Shown in pieces: positions 44,870 through 51,904 of a stretch of 52,219 nt of DNA (its first letter is position 1; every line of letters starts with the position of its first letter). The notes below the pieces were generated by a model that was not told the origin of the DNA, ran no database searches, and was given only the letters and a program-made list of their open reading frames with translations. The stretch lies in the IMG/VR virus record IMGVR_UViG_3300048997_000467, positions 1 through 52,219 of that record. One strand, 5' to 3'. The stretch comes from a virus. A program made the position numbers and the translations under genes.

Positions 44870-45126
44870 AACTAGAGCAGCTCCTTTCAGGATTGGGGGA
44901 CGGCCCGATTTGGGTCACGGGCGCATGGCTCAAGCAACTTGTGGCCGCCATCATCGAAGACCGCGCGCGGCTCGTGGAAGGGACCGGCGACGAAATACCC
45001 ACCCCCTGGGGCCGTTTCTTGAACGTGCGCGGCAGCGGGAAAACCGCCACCTTCAACGCCTACTTCGCCGTTTCCGGCCAAATCAAATTGGTGGAGCTTA
45101 CCGGGCGCGTCATAGAGGACTCGTGA
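44866..45126 (+). CDS. Satellite small tail protein, 86 aa
   Basis: It starts with GTG or ATG-like overlap at 44866 right at the tape measure stop (ccGTGAAACTAG). Same length and clear similarity to the helper 6403-6663 product (EDRARLVEGTGDEIPTPWGRFLNVRGSGKTATFNAYFAVSGQIKLVEL). The helper's intervening 226-aa gene is absent here. Confidence 0.7.
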   Translation: MKLEQLLSGLGDGPIWVTGAWLKQLVAAIIEDRARLVEGTGDEIPTPWGRFLNVRGSGKTATFNAYFAVSGQIKLVELTGRVIEDS

Positions 45127-45152
45127 GCGAAGACCACACCGCCGGGCCGCGC

Positions 45153-45638
45153 TCAAAACCCCTTTAGCTCGTCCCTGCGCGGCTTATCGCGCTCGTCCTG
45201 CAAAGCCTTGTCTATCGCGAAAAAGCTTTCATCGGCCTTTGGAAATCCGCGCCGGTAGATTTCCAACGCCCCAAGTTGCGTCATGTGGTAGGCGCCCAAG
45301 TCTTCCAGCACCCAAGTTCTCCCTTGGCGATCAATTGAGGAGAGCTTCCACACTCGCCCCCCGGCGTTCGCCGCCATCAGGGCATCTACTTCCACCGGCG
45401 TAAGCGGGGAGACGCTCGTGTGAGAGTAATTTTCCCGGTGGCACTTCCCCTGCCACATATACGCCTCAACGCTGATTCCGGCGCTTTCGTACGACCTTTT
45501 TTCAAACTCCGCCGCCGGGAACGAACCTGAGAAGGTGCGAACCGGCTTGCCGTAGCGGGCATCCAGCTCCGCCGCCGTCTCGCCGATCCGCGCGAGCGCC
45601 AGGCCCGGCACCGCGAGCAAGAGGCAAAGCAGTTTCAC
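45153..45638 (-). CDS. Satellite secreted protein, ARIGE...RYG family
   Basis: A 161-aa protein with a signal peptide (MKLLCLLLAVPGLALA) and mature start RIGETAAELDARYGKPVRTFSG. Later parts include CHRENYSHTSVSPLTPVEVDALMAANAGGRVWKL. It is of the same plan as the helper protein at 26331-26810 (signal peptide, RIGE, RYG, then a ...LMxAN stretch at a similar place: MMKANSDGQAWTI). It is transcribed against the satellite tail genes, with its own upstream region, so it is probably expressed in the integrated state. Cell-envelope exclusion is a plausible role. Confidence 0.65.
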   Translation of the reverse strand: MKLLCLLLAVPGLALARIGETAAELDARYGKPVRTFSGSFPAAEFEKRSYESAGISVEAYMWQGKCHRENYSHTSVSPLTPVEVDALMAANAGGRVWKLSSIDRQGRTWVLEDLGAYHMTQLGALEIYRRGFPKADESFFAIDKALQDERDKPRRDELKGF

Positions 45639-45852
45639 GGGCGCAAATTTCAGGCTCGCCGCCGCTCCCCGGCAAGCGTAATTTCGCCCCGCACTGGACT
45701 AACGGTGCAACGCAATTCTCATCCTTTCGGCGTAATGAACCGAGGGGGCGAAAAAATGAAAACAGAGAAACAAGTCCGTCCCCTGGATAGCGCCATGGTC
45801 ATTCTTGGCGCGACAAGGTTAGTCCCTTCCGGGGGGCGGACTTTTTGTTTCC
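45639..45852. promoter_or_regulatory. Satellite divergent control region
   Basis: About 210 bases between divergent genes. A stem agtcc...ggact followed by TTTTT at 45821-45847 looks like an intrinsic terminator or attenuator for the rightward transcript. An open frame from ATG 45756 crosses it and overlaps the next gene, and I do not trust it. The upstream part (45690-45760) is AT-rich enough to hold promoters both ways. Confidence 0.5.
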
Positions 45853-45945
45853 ATGAGAAGTCAGAACCCGCCGCGCCTCGCGCGGCTTTCCGTGGCGGCG
45901 CGGGCCGTCACCCCCGAAATCATCGTCGGAAAGGGGGCGTGCTAA
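45853..45945 (+). CDS. Candidate 30-aa protein before the satellite regulator gene
   Basis: ATG 45853 opens MRSQNPPRLARLSVAARAVT and ends TGCTAA one base before ATG 45947. High third-position GC and tight spacing suggest a translated leader coupled to the next gene. It lies right after the terminator-like stem, so it could report attenuation. Confidence 0.3.
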   Translation: MRSQNPPRLARLSVAARAVTPEIIVGKGAC

Positions 45946-45946
45946 A

Positions 45947-46801
45947 ATGCGCCTCCCAGATGATCACATCGCCTTTGAAGGGCGCGTCATCCCCGCCGAA
46001 AAGGTAGAGGAAACCGGCGACGAAAACCAAACCACCGCGCTCTACCGCGACAAGGCGGGGAAGTGGTACGCGGTCTTTCACAATTCCAAGCGGTCTTGGG
46101 AGCAGGCGCTCCGCATGTATTTCGAGGAAACGGGGGAAAGGAGCGTCCCCTTTCCCAACCGCGCCGCGCAAGACAGGATCGACGAACTCTCGGAAATCTC
46201 CATTCGCACCGTGCGCCTTTCCGAGCGCGGAGCCCTCGCATGGTATCACCGGGAATTTGTGAATGACGGCCCGCTCAATAAGCTCATGCGGGAGGCCATC
46301 GCCGCTTTCGTTCCCAAAGCGGAACGGCAAGGCAAGGTGCAGCTCACGGCATGGGTAAAGCGCGCCGTGGCCGCGCAATTCCAACGGTGCGCCCACGCCG
46401 CCGGCATCACCGAACAGGAGCTACTCGCCAGCTTCATCGAAGACGGGCTGCAACGCGCCCGCACGCCCCGCAAAGGCTCGCCGATCCCGACCGCGCGCAA
46501 GGCCACCCGTGAGGAGCTAAAGGAGCTGGCGCGGGCTTACCGTGCGGGCGAACCGCTCTCTGACGAGCAATGGAGCTGGATCGCCGAACTCATCGGCAAT
46601 CCGCCCGCCGCCCGCGCGAAGAGCACCGCCCCGGCCGGTGCCCACGTGCAACTCGAATTGGCAACCTCGCTCGTGGCCGTGGTCGCCCGTTTCGAGTCCA
46701 CCCTCGCCGCCGATACGTTGGCCGAAGCGCAGCGGACCGTCTCCCGGCTCCATCAATCGCTCCACGCCGAAGAAACCTTTCGGCGCGCCGCCCACGCCTA
46801 G
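45947..46801 (+). CDS. Satellite-specific protein, 284 aa, possible regulator
   Basis: It starts at ATG 45947. The N-terminal ~50 residues are beta-rich (AFEGRVIPAEKVEETGDENQTTALYRDKAGKWYAVFH). The middle is helical with a possible HTH/RHH-like segment (KVQLTAWVKRAVAAQFQRCAHAAGITEQELLASFIEDGL). The C-terminus is a helical coil (HVQLELATSLVAVVARFESTLAADTLAEAQRTVSRLHQSL). It has no counterpart in the helper. Its position next to the excisionase gene suggests a role in induction or repression of the satellite. Confidence 0.55.
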   Translation: MRLPDDHIAFEGRVIPAEKVEETGDENQTTALYRDKAGKWYAVFHNSKRSWEQALRMYFEETGERSVPFPNRAAQDRIDELSEISIRTVRLSERGALAWYHREFVNDGPLNKLMREAIAAFVPKAERQGKVQLTAWVKRAVAAQFQRCAHAAGITEQELLASFIEDGLQRARTPRKGSPIPTARKATREELKELARAYRAGEPLSDEQWSWIAELIGNPPAARAKSTAPAGAHVQLELATSLVAVVARFESTLAADTLAEAQRTVSRLHQSLHAEETFRRAAHA

Positions 46802-46875
46802 CCCCAACCCGCCCGGCGGGAGCCAAACCCTCCCGCCGGGCACTTCCTCTTTCCCACATGAATCTATCCCATTCG

Positions 46876-46882
46876 TTGACAC
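46876..46882 (+). promoter_or_regulatory. TTGACAC box, 19 nt before ATG 46895
   Basis: tcgTTGACACgcctttcgg. It supports ATG 46895 over the internal ATG at 46922 as the start of the excisionase-like gene. Confidence 0.5.
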
Positions 46883-46894
46883 GCCTTTCGGTGC

Positions 46895-47089
46895 ATGGCC
46901 GCACCAGAACCCCAAAAACTCATGAACATCGAACAACTCGCCGACAGACTTTCCCTGTCCGTCGCGGGCGTTCGAAAGATGATCAAACGCCGGGTCATCC
47001 CCGTTATCAAACTCGGTTACAAGTGCATGCGCTTTCGCTGGGCGGATGTGGATGCAGCCCTGTCCCGAGTCACCGTTCGCGCCGTCTAA
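46895..47089 (+). CDS. Satellite excisionase-like protein
   Basis: A 64-aa protein: MNIEQLADRLSLSVAGVRKMIKRRVIPVIKLGYKCMRFRWADVDAAL is a winged HTH of the excisionase (AlpA/helix_turn_helix_17) type covering nearly the entire protein. It lies 18 bp before the integrase, the classic xis-int pair. Since the helper's capsid gene depends on excision, its control by helper infection or induction is the key regulatory step. Confidence 0.75.
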   Translation: MAAPEPQKLMNIEQLADRLSLSVAGVRKMIKRRVIPVIKLGYKCMRFRWADVDAALSRVTVRAV

Positions 47090-47107
47090 ACTGGGAGGGT
47101 TTTCGCC

Positions 47108-48727
47108 ATGAGTAAGCCAGCCTACGGGGTACGAGATTACAACCATTCGAGCCGTCCAAGCCTTCGGGCCGTAGTGAATTGGAAGGACAGCGAGGGCAAA
47201 AGGCAGCGCAAATTCTTTCCGAGCAAAGGCGAAGCGAAGGAGTGGGCTCGCCAGCGGGAACTAGAGCTGCTCAACGGCGGCAGGGAAGTCCTGAATTTCC
47301 CCTCGTGGCTGCGGGTCATGGCCGAACAGTGCCAAGCGCGCCTTACCCCTCACGGAAAGGATTTGCGGGCCGCCACAGACCATTTTATCGCCGCGTTGGA
47401 GCGCTCCAAGGCCAGCGTGCCCCTTTCCCATGCGATCGCCGAGTTTCTCGCCCGCAAAGCGCAACGGAAGGTACCCCTCTCGAAAACGTATGTCTGGAAG
47501 CTCCGCACCTACTTGCGGCGCTTCCTTGCCGGCCGGGAAGAAAAATTGGTGGAAGCCATCACCCATGAGGAATGCCAAGCCTTCGTCGATTCTCTGCCGT
47601 TCGCTCCGAAGACGGTGAACAATGCTTTGAGCATCCTTTTCGAGTTTTTCGGATGGTGCATGGGCCGGGGCCGGAAATGGACGCCGGATAACCCCATGGA
47701 GGGAATCGAGTACCACAAGATCAAGGAGCAGGCCGCGGGCATCCTTTCGCCCGAAGAGCTGAGGAAGCTTTTGGAGGCCGCGGATGCGGAAATGCTGTGT
47801 TACGTCGCCATCGGCGCGTTTGCCGGGCTGCGCGCCGCAGAGCTGCGACGGCTCGACTGGAAAGAAATCAATCTCGAAGACGGCTTCATCGAAGTCCTTG
47901 CCTCGAAGTCGAAAACGGCCACGCGGCGCGTCATCAAGATTCAACCGGCCCTCCGCACCTGGATTGAGCCTTTTGCCAAACCGAGCGGGCGCGTGTGCCT
48001 CAATAATTCGCCCGCTTTGCTCATCGAGCTTTGGAAGAAGGCCGGCCTCACGGAATGGCCGAACAACGCGCTGCGCCACTCGTTCGCCAGCTATCACTTG
48101 GAAATGTTCAAGGATGCGGCGGCGCTCGCCTTGGAAATGGGGCACACCACCACAAACCTGATCTTCCAATTCTACCGCCAGCTCGTGCGGCAAAGCGTGG
48201 CCTTGCAATACTGGAACGTACTGCCGGGCACCGGCACCGATCTCCCGGCCATGGCTGCCCGCAATAGCCTGCGAAAATGCACCCTCGCCAAAACCAAGGC
48301 CATTCTCGGAAACCCGAAGTTCAAGCCCAACTGGTACCGCCGGCTTTACGGCTACCAGAAGACCACCCGCGAGTATCTCGCGCTGTTTGGGGGGTGCGTG
48401 GCGTCCATTGAAAACTGGATGCGGAGAGGCATGCCGCTTGACGATCCCGAAGCAATGGAACGCCTCCGCCACGGCGAGTACACTTTCAACGTGCGGCAGC
48501 ACCGCGAGATGTACGGTGCCACCTCTCGCGAAGTGAAAACTTGGCGGCGCGCCGGCTGGCCCTTGGACGATCCGGAGCGGGTGAGAAACTACTTGGAATA
48601 CGTTGCGGAGACGAAGCGAATCAGTGGGCTTGTTCCGGCAAAAGCAACCAGCTCGGAAGCAACGGCACGGGTGATTCAGATGCCCGACCAGCGCGCCGCG
48701 CGCTTCCGCTCAAGTCAGGCCGTCTAA
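47108..48727 (+). CDS. int: Satellite tyrosine integrase with tandem HTH-like C-terminal extension
   Basis: A 539-aa protein. GGGAGG before ATG 47108 is a good ribosome site. Catalytic residues: Arg 242 in GAFAGLRAAELRRLDW, Arg 323 in NALRHSFASYHLE, His 346 in MGHTTTN and Tyr 356 in FQFYRQ. After the catalytic domain ~180 residues remain, far beyond normal. They contain two similar units, REYLALFGGCVASIENWMRRGMPLDDPEAM (~418-447) and HREMYGATSREVKTWRRAGWPLDDP (~462-487), that look like helix-turn-helix modules. It should recombine the 13-bp core within the helper capsid gene. Confidence 0.88.
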   Translation: MSKPAYGVRDYNHSSRPSLRAVVNWKDSEGKRQRKFFPSKGEAKEWARQRELELLNGGREVLNFPSWLRVMAEQCQARLTPHGKDLRAATDHFIAALERSKASVPLSHAIAEFLARKAQRKVPLSKTYVWKLRTYLRRFLAGREEKLVEAITHEECQAFVDSLPFAPKTVNNALSILFEFFGWCMGRGRKWTPDNPMEGIEYHKIKEQAAGILSPEELRKLLEAADAEMLCYVAIGAFAGLRAAELRRLDWKEINLEDGFIEVLASKSKTATRRVIKIQPALRTWIEPFAKPSGRVCLNNSPALLIELWKKAGLTEWPNNALRHSFASYHLEMFKDAAALALEMGHTTTNLIFQFYRQLVRQSVALQYWNVLPGTGTDLPAMAARNSLRKCTLAKTKAILGNPKFKPNWYRRLYGYQKTTREYLALFGGCVASIENWMRRGMPLDDPEAMERLRHGEYTFNVRQHREMYGATSREVKTWRRAGWPLDDPERVRNYLEYVAETKRISGLVPAKATSSEATARVIQMPDQRAARFRSSQAV

Positions 48728-48884
48728 AGCCGGAAATGGCAACCGTTGCCAACTTCTGTTGAAAAACAGCTCACAATAGAGCTTTCAGGGGCAGATTGGG
48801 GCATTTGGCCAATCGACCGGGAAGCGGCATGAACAAAGGATTCCAGAGTAAACGGAGCCAAGGGAAGATTAGGCGAGATTAGAG
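48728..48884 (+). other. Satellite right-end region
   Basis: 157 bases after the integrase without a gene. TGGCAA-ccg-TTGCCA lies at 48737-48751, matching the left-end hexamers. cagctcacaatagagct and gggaagattaggcgagattag (direct aga/g-ttag units next to the core) are further candidate arm sites. Confidence 0.5.
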
Positions 48885-48897
48885 TATTCCACGCAGT
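48885..48897 (+). other. Right attachment core (attR) of the satellite
   Basis: tattccacgcagt, 12 of 13 identical to 38823-38835 and in the same capsid codon phase. Confidence 0.8.
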
Positions 48898-49472
48898 TCA
48901 TCGCGCAGAGCTCGATGGATGCTGAGTCCTTCATCCGCAACGATGCGAACCGCGTTCTCCTCATCGAGAAAGACCGCGCGGCCCTCCTCGGCAGCGGCGC
49001 CAATGGCCAGCCCCTCGGCCTGGCGAACACCTCCGGCATCAACGCCACCGTCACCTACGGCGGCGCGGCCGAGTGGACCGATGTGGTGGAGCACGAAACC
49101 GGCATCGCCGACGACAACGCGGATATCGACGCCATGGCGTTCATTCTCGGTGTCACCACGGTCGGCAAGTGGAAGACGAAGCTGAAGGATTCCGTGGCCG
49201 GCGCGAATTACCTCATCAACGGCGCGGGCGACAGCATGGAAGCGAACGGCTACCCGGTCCTTCGCACCAAGCAGGTCGGCAGCGCCGCGCAGTCCTTCTT
49301 CGGTTGCTGGAGCCAGCTCATCATGGGCTCCTGGAGCGGCCTCGAGGTGATCGTCGATCCCTTCACGCTCAAAAAGAGCGGCCAGGTGGAAATCACCTTC
49401 AACGAGCTGTGCGACATCCTCGTCCGCCAGCCGCTCGCCTTCAACGTCTCCACCGACAGCGCCGCCCAGTAA
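48885..49472 (+). pseudogene. Major capsid protein (helper), 3' part, split from 37482-38835
   Basis: The frame YSTQFIAQSSMDAESFIRNDANRVLLIEKDRAALLGSGANGQPLGLAN continues the HK97-fold capsid domain exactly where the left part stops, through FNELCDILVRQPLAFNVSTDSAAQ. In the integrated state an isolated product could only start at ATG 48915 (185 aa) and would not assemble. Joining the codons at the att core gives 195 residues after the left 447. Confidence 0.88.
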
Positions 49473-49514
49473 GCGGCGAACGAGCGACCAACCAGCCACC
49501 CACTCCTCTTCCTC

Positions 49515-49898
49515 ATGGATCCGAAAAACCAGCTCACCTTCGCGCAGATGGAAACCTGCGCGGTCCGCACCTCCACGCTCACCGGCACCGCCTTCTCGCT
49601 GAAGGATTACGTGGGCCAGGTGGTCATCGTCCTCCACTCCGCGCTGGGCACCGGCAATGCCGACAACACGCTCGCCGGCAAGATCCAGTCTTCCGCCACC
49701 AGCGGCGGCTCCTATGCCGATGTGACGGGCGCCACCTTCACCACCGTCACCAATGCGGCCGGCGGCAGCTACCAGGCCATCAGCGTGGATACCCGCGCCT
49801 GCAGCGCGTACCTGAAATTCATCGGCACCCTCGCCGGCACCACGCCCAGCTTCGTCTTCGGCGTCTCCATCATCGGCGAGAAGCAAGTGCAGCCGTAA
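49515..49898 (+). CDS. Head decoration-like protein, 127 aa
   Basis: ATG 49515. The pattern AGKIQSSATSGGSYADVTGATFTTVTNAAGGSYQAISVDTRACSAYLKFIGTLAGTTPSFVFGVSIIGEK is a beta-sandwich type common in small proteins encoded right after phage capsid genes, often on the capsid surface. It lies 42 bp after the capsid gene. The satellite lacks it. Confidence 0.6.
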   Translation: MDPKNQLTFAQMETCAVRTSTLTGTAFSLKDYVGQVVIVLHSALGTGNADNTLAGKIQSSATSGGSYADVTGATFTTVTNAAGGSYQAISVDTRACSAYLKFIGTLAGTTPSFVFGVSIIGEKQVQP

Positions 49899-49943
49899 CC
49901 CGCCGCCGTGCCCCTCGCGCCCTCGCTCAAACCCCGCCGCCTC

Positions 49944-50132
49944 ATGCTCGCCAAAGTCATCGCCAAAACCACCATCGACAACCTGCCCGTCGCCATTGGC
50001 GACGTGGTGGAAGTCGATGAGATCACCTTCCGCAACCTCGCCGCCAAAGGCCGTCTCGAGGAAGCGAAAGCCCCCGCTGCGAAAAGGAGCGCCAAGGCCA
50101 AAGGCGAGGCCGATCCCGCCGGCGATCAGTAA
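49944..50132 (+). CDS. Small head protein, 62 aa, paralog of satellite 39832-40011
   Basis: ATG 49944; a GTG at 49908 is an alternative. KVIAKTTIDNLPVAIGDVVEVDEITFRNLAAKGRLEEAKAP is a short beta-type domain with a Lys-rich tail. Aligns with the satellite protein of 59 aa. It may be a head completion or connector accessory. Confidence 0.6.
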   Translation: MLAKVIAKTTIDNLPVAIGDVVEVDEITFRNLAAKGRLEEAKAPAAKRSAKAKGEADPAGDQ

Positions 50133-50294
50133 GGCCGCCGGCCCGCATCAAAGCTTTCTCCGCCCGCGCCCACGGGGCTTTTCAACCTCCTACTCTTCCC
50201 ACGAGAGCCCAGGGGCGCGGCGGAGAGCCCTTTCCGTAGGTAGCGCTGCCTTCCAGGCGGCTTCCACACCACCAAACGCGCAGCGCAAACTTTC
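50133..50294 (+). repeat. Intergenic region with GTAGCGCTGCC repeat
   Basis: 50240-50265 repeats the sequence at 10994-11019 with one or two differences. No gene is seen. It separates head genes from the next operon segment. Confidence 0.6.
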
Positions 50295-50771
50295 ATGGCC
50301 GCCAAAGACCCCACTCCCTCCCCGCTCGTGGCCGAGGGCCGCGCCCTCCTCGCACAGCTCGAGGCGAAGAACGCCGAGCGCGCCGCGGCCGTGAAGCCGA
50401 TCGATGACGCGCTGAAGACGCTGAACGAGCAGCTCGCCAAGGTAAACGAGCAGCTCCTCACCCTCGGCGCCGGCCCGTACGCCGATCCCGCCGGCGAGCA
50501 GCCCCCCTGCCGCGTCCTCGCCGGCCGCGCGGGCGCCATCTCGCCCGATACCTACGAGCTCCCGCCCGATGGCGAGGCCGAAGCGCGCCGCCTCGCCGGC
50601 GAGCACTTCAAAAAGCTCTTCATCCCCGAGACCACCTACACGCCCAAGAACGGCCTGGAAAATCTCGTGGAGCTCCTGCTCACGCCGGCCAAGGCGCGCG
50701 ATCTCCTGGCCTTCTGCATCATCCCCGGCAAGCTCAAAGGCCACGCCCGCCCGAGCGTAAGCTGGGCCTGA
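50295..50771 (+). CDS. Hypothetical head/neck protein, 158 aa
   Basis: A coiled-coil N-terminus (AEGRALLAQLEAKNAERAAAVKPIDDALKTLNEQLAKVNEQLLTLG) and a C-terminal segment (YTPKNGLENLVELLLTPAKARDLLAFCIIPGK). It lies between the head proteins and the neck genes, so a scaffold-like or connector role fits. No family is recognised. Confidence 0.55.
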   Translation: MAAKDPTPSPLVAEGRALLAQLEAKNAERAAAVKPIDDALKTLNEQLAKVNEQLLTLGAGPYADPAGEQPPCRVLAGRAGAISPDTYELPPDGEAEARRLAGEHFKKLFIPETTYTPKNGLENLVELLLTPAKARDLLAFCIIPGKLKGHARPSVSWA

Positions 50772-50849
50772 AACGCTGGAAATGAGCGGGAAATGAACCG
50801 CTCCACTTAGGCTCCACTTAGCTCCCTTTCCCCGTCCGCAGGCAGGATC

Positions 50850-50879
50850 AAATCTTAAATGATAAATCCTAAATCATAA
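50850..50879 (+). repeat. AAATNNT heptamers running into ATG 50880
   Basis: AAATCTT, AAATGAT, AAATCCT, AAATCAT, AA-ATG. The start codon is again in phase with the repeat. Confidence 0.8.
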
Positions 50880-51200
50880 ATGAATCTCCGCGCTGAAATG
50901 GCCCAGGACATCGCCGCGGCGATCTCCCTCTACGGCGAGACGTTCGAGTGGAGCGGGGCCGATTACCCGTGCGTGCGGCGCGATGAACCCAGCTCGCTGG
51001 ATCTGGAAAGCGACGGCGGCGGCTACGTGAAGCGCCTGCGCTACTACCTCACCGTCGCCAAAAGCGCCTTCACCGAAAGCGTCTTCCCGCAGAATGGCGA
51101 CCTGGTGAACGGCGACACCGCGCAGATCAAACACATCGACGGCGGCGACGATGAGTCCGCGCTTCAGCTCATCCTCACCATCGGCTCGGTGGATGAGTAG
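50880..51200 (+). CDS. Head-tail joining-like protein, 106 aa
   Basis: MNLRAEMAQDIAAAISLYGETFEWSGADYPCVRRDEPSSLDLESDGGGYVKRLRYYLTVAKSAFTESVFPQNGDLVNGDTAQIKHIDGG is a small beta-barrel-type sequence of the size and location of lambda gpFII-like attachment proteins, after the capsid and before the tail terminator. It has no clear motif, so the call rests on size, predicted fold and gene order. Confidence 0.5.
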   Translation: MNLRAEMAQDIAAAISLYGETFEWSGADYPCVRRDEPSSLDLESDGGGYVKRLRYYLTVAKSAFTESVFPQNGDLVNGDTAQIKHIDGGDDESALQLILTIGSVDE

Positions 51201-51235
51201 CGCTGACAAACCCTCACCCATCAGCTTCCCTCCCC

Positions 51236-51730
51236 ATGGCCGACGAACTCGCTCTCCGCCTCATGAAGTCCCTGCAGGACTTCCTCGGAACCCCCATCGT
51301 GGGCGATGCCGATCGCGAAGCCGCGCGCGCCTCCCTCGCCGCGCTCGCCTTCAAAAAGCGCGATGAAGATGCCCAGCTCACGCCGGAGAGCGAGGCCGAG
51401 AAAGCCCCCCGCTTCATCGCCACCGCGCGCGATCAAGGCCGGCACATCCAGTACGCGCCCATCCGCATCCTCTCGCTGGAGCTCACCATCCGCGTGAACG
51501 CCAAAGTGGCCAAGGGCAAGGTGGATCAAATCGCCCCGCTCTACGGCGCGCTGGAAACCCTCTTCCAGCTCACGAACCTGAAAGAAGCGCTCCACAGCGA
51601 AGCGCGCGGCATCGCCATCATGCGCGCCACCGTCCCCCAGGGCATCACCCACCGCGCCGAGGGCGATCTGCGCCTCCACACGCTCACCATCGATGTGCGC
51701 GCGGTCGCGTTCGAGCTGGTCGAGAACTGA
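51236..51730 (+). CDS. Tail terminator-like protein, 164 aa
   Basis: MADELALRLMKSLQDFLG... then ILSLELTIRVNAKVAKGKVDQIAPLYGALETLFQLTNLKEAL and TLTIDVRAVAFELVEN. An alpha/beta sequence that fits the tail terminator/completion group (gpU/gpZ-like) encoded between neck and tail tube genes. No motif is diagnostic. Confidence 0.5.
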   Translation: MADELALRLMKSLQDFLGTPIVGDADREAARASLAALAFKKRDEDAQLTPESEAEKAPRFIATARDQGRHIQYAPIRILSLELTIRVNAKVAKGKVDQIAPLYGALETLFQLTNLKEALHSEARGIAIMRATVPQGITHRAEGDLRLHTLTIDVRAVAFELVEN

Positions 51731-51904
51731 GGGCGCGCGGAAGCGCGGTGGATTGGTGGATTGATGGATTGATGGCCCCGGAAGCGCGGCCGCGGAGCGC
51801 GCCGGCGGCTCTGCCAGCCATCCAATAATCCAGCAATCCAACAATCCGGCGCCCCGCCGCCCCCCGTTGACACCGCCGAAGCGCGTGACTCCCACCCACG
51901 CACC
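51731..51904 (+). repeat. Leader with ATCCA/ATTGG repeats in both directions
   Basis: 51751-51773 (ggattggtggattgatgg...) and 51817-51848 (atccaataatccagcaatcc...) are inverted relatives that could pair as a long stem. The TTGACAC box at 51867 and ATG 51905 follow. Confidence 0.7.
51867..51873 (+). promoter_or_regulatory. TTGACAC box, 38 nt before ATG 51905
   Basis: cgTTGACACcgccgaag. The closer GTG at 51885 is out of frame with the tail gene. Confidence 0.45.

Larger units (their letters stand above)
38823..48884 (+). mobile_element. 10,062-bp capsid-encoding phage satellite integrated in the helper capsid gene
   Basis: The element is bounded by 13-bp imperfect direct repeats within one continuous capsid reading frame. 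It carries a tyrosine integrase and an excisionase-like gene at its right end, TTGCCA inverted arm-like sites at both ends, a cos-like site, a small terminase, a capsid protein, and three tail gene paralogs in the same order as in the helper (pre-tape-measure, tape measure, 86-aa). It has no large terminase, portal, protease, neck, tube or lysis gene. This composition fits a satellite that redirects helper packaging and brings its own head and tail-length proteins. Excision leaves a 42,030-bp helper. Confidence 0.85.

Noticed and set aside
45705-46007. A 100-aa gene over the satellite control region
   Set aside because: It overlaps the next gene by 61 bases, crosses a terminator-like stem, and its composition is that of a shadow frame.
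38823-48884. A second complete prophage in place of a satellite
   Set aside because: Only 10 kb, with no large terminase, portal, protease, tail tube or lysis genes, so it could not form particles alone.
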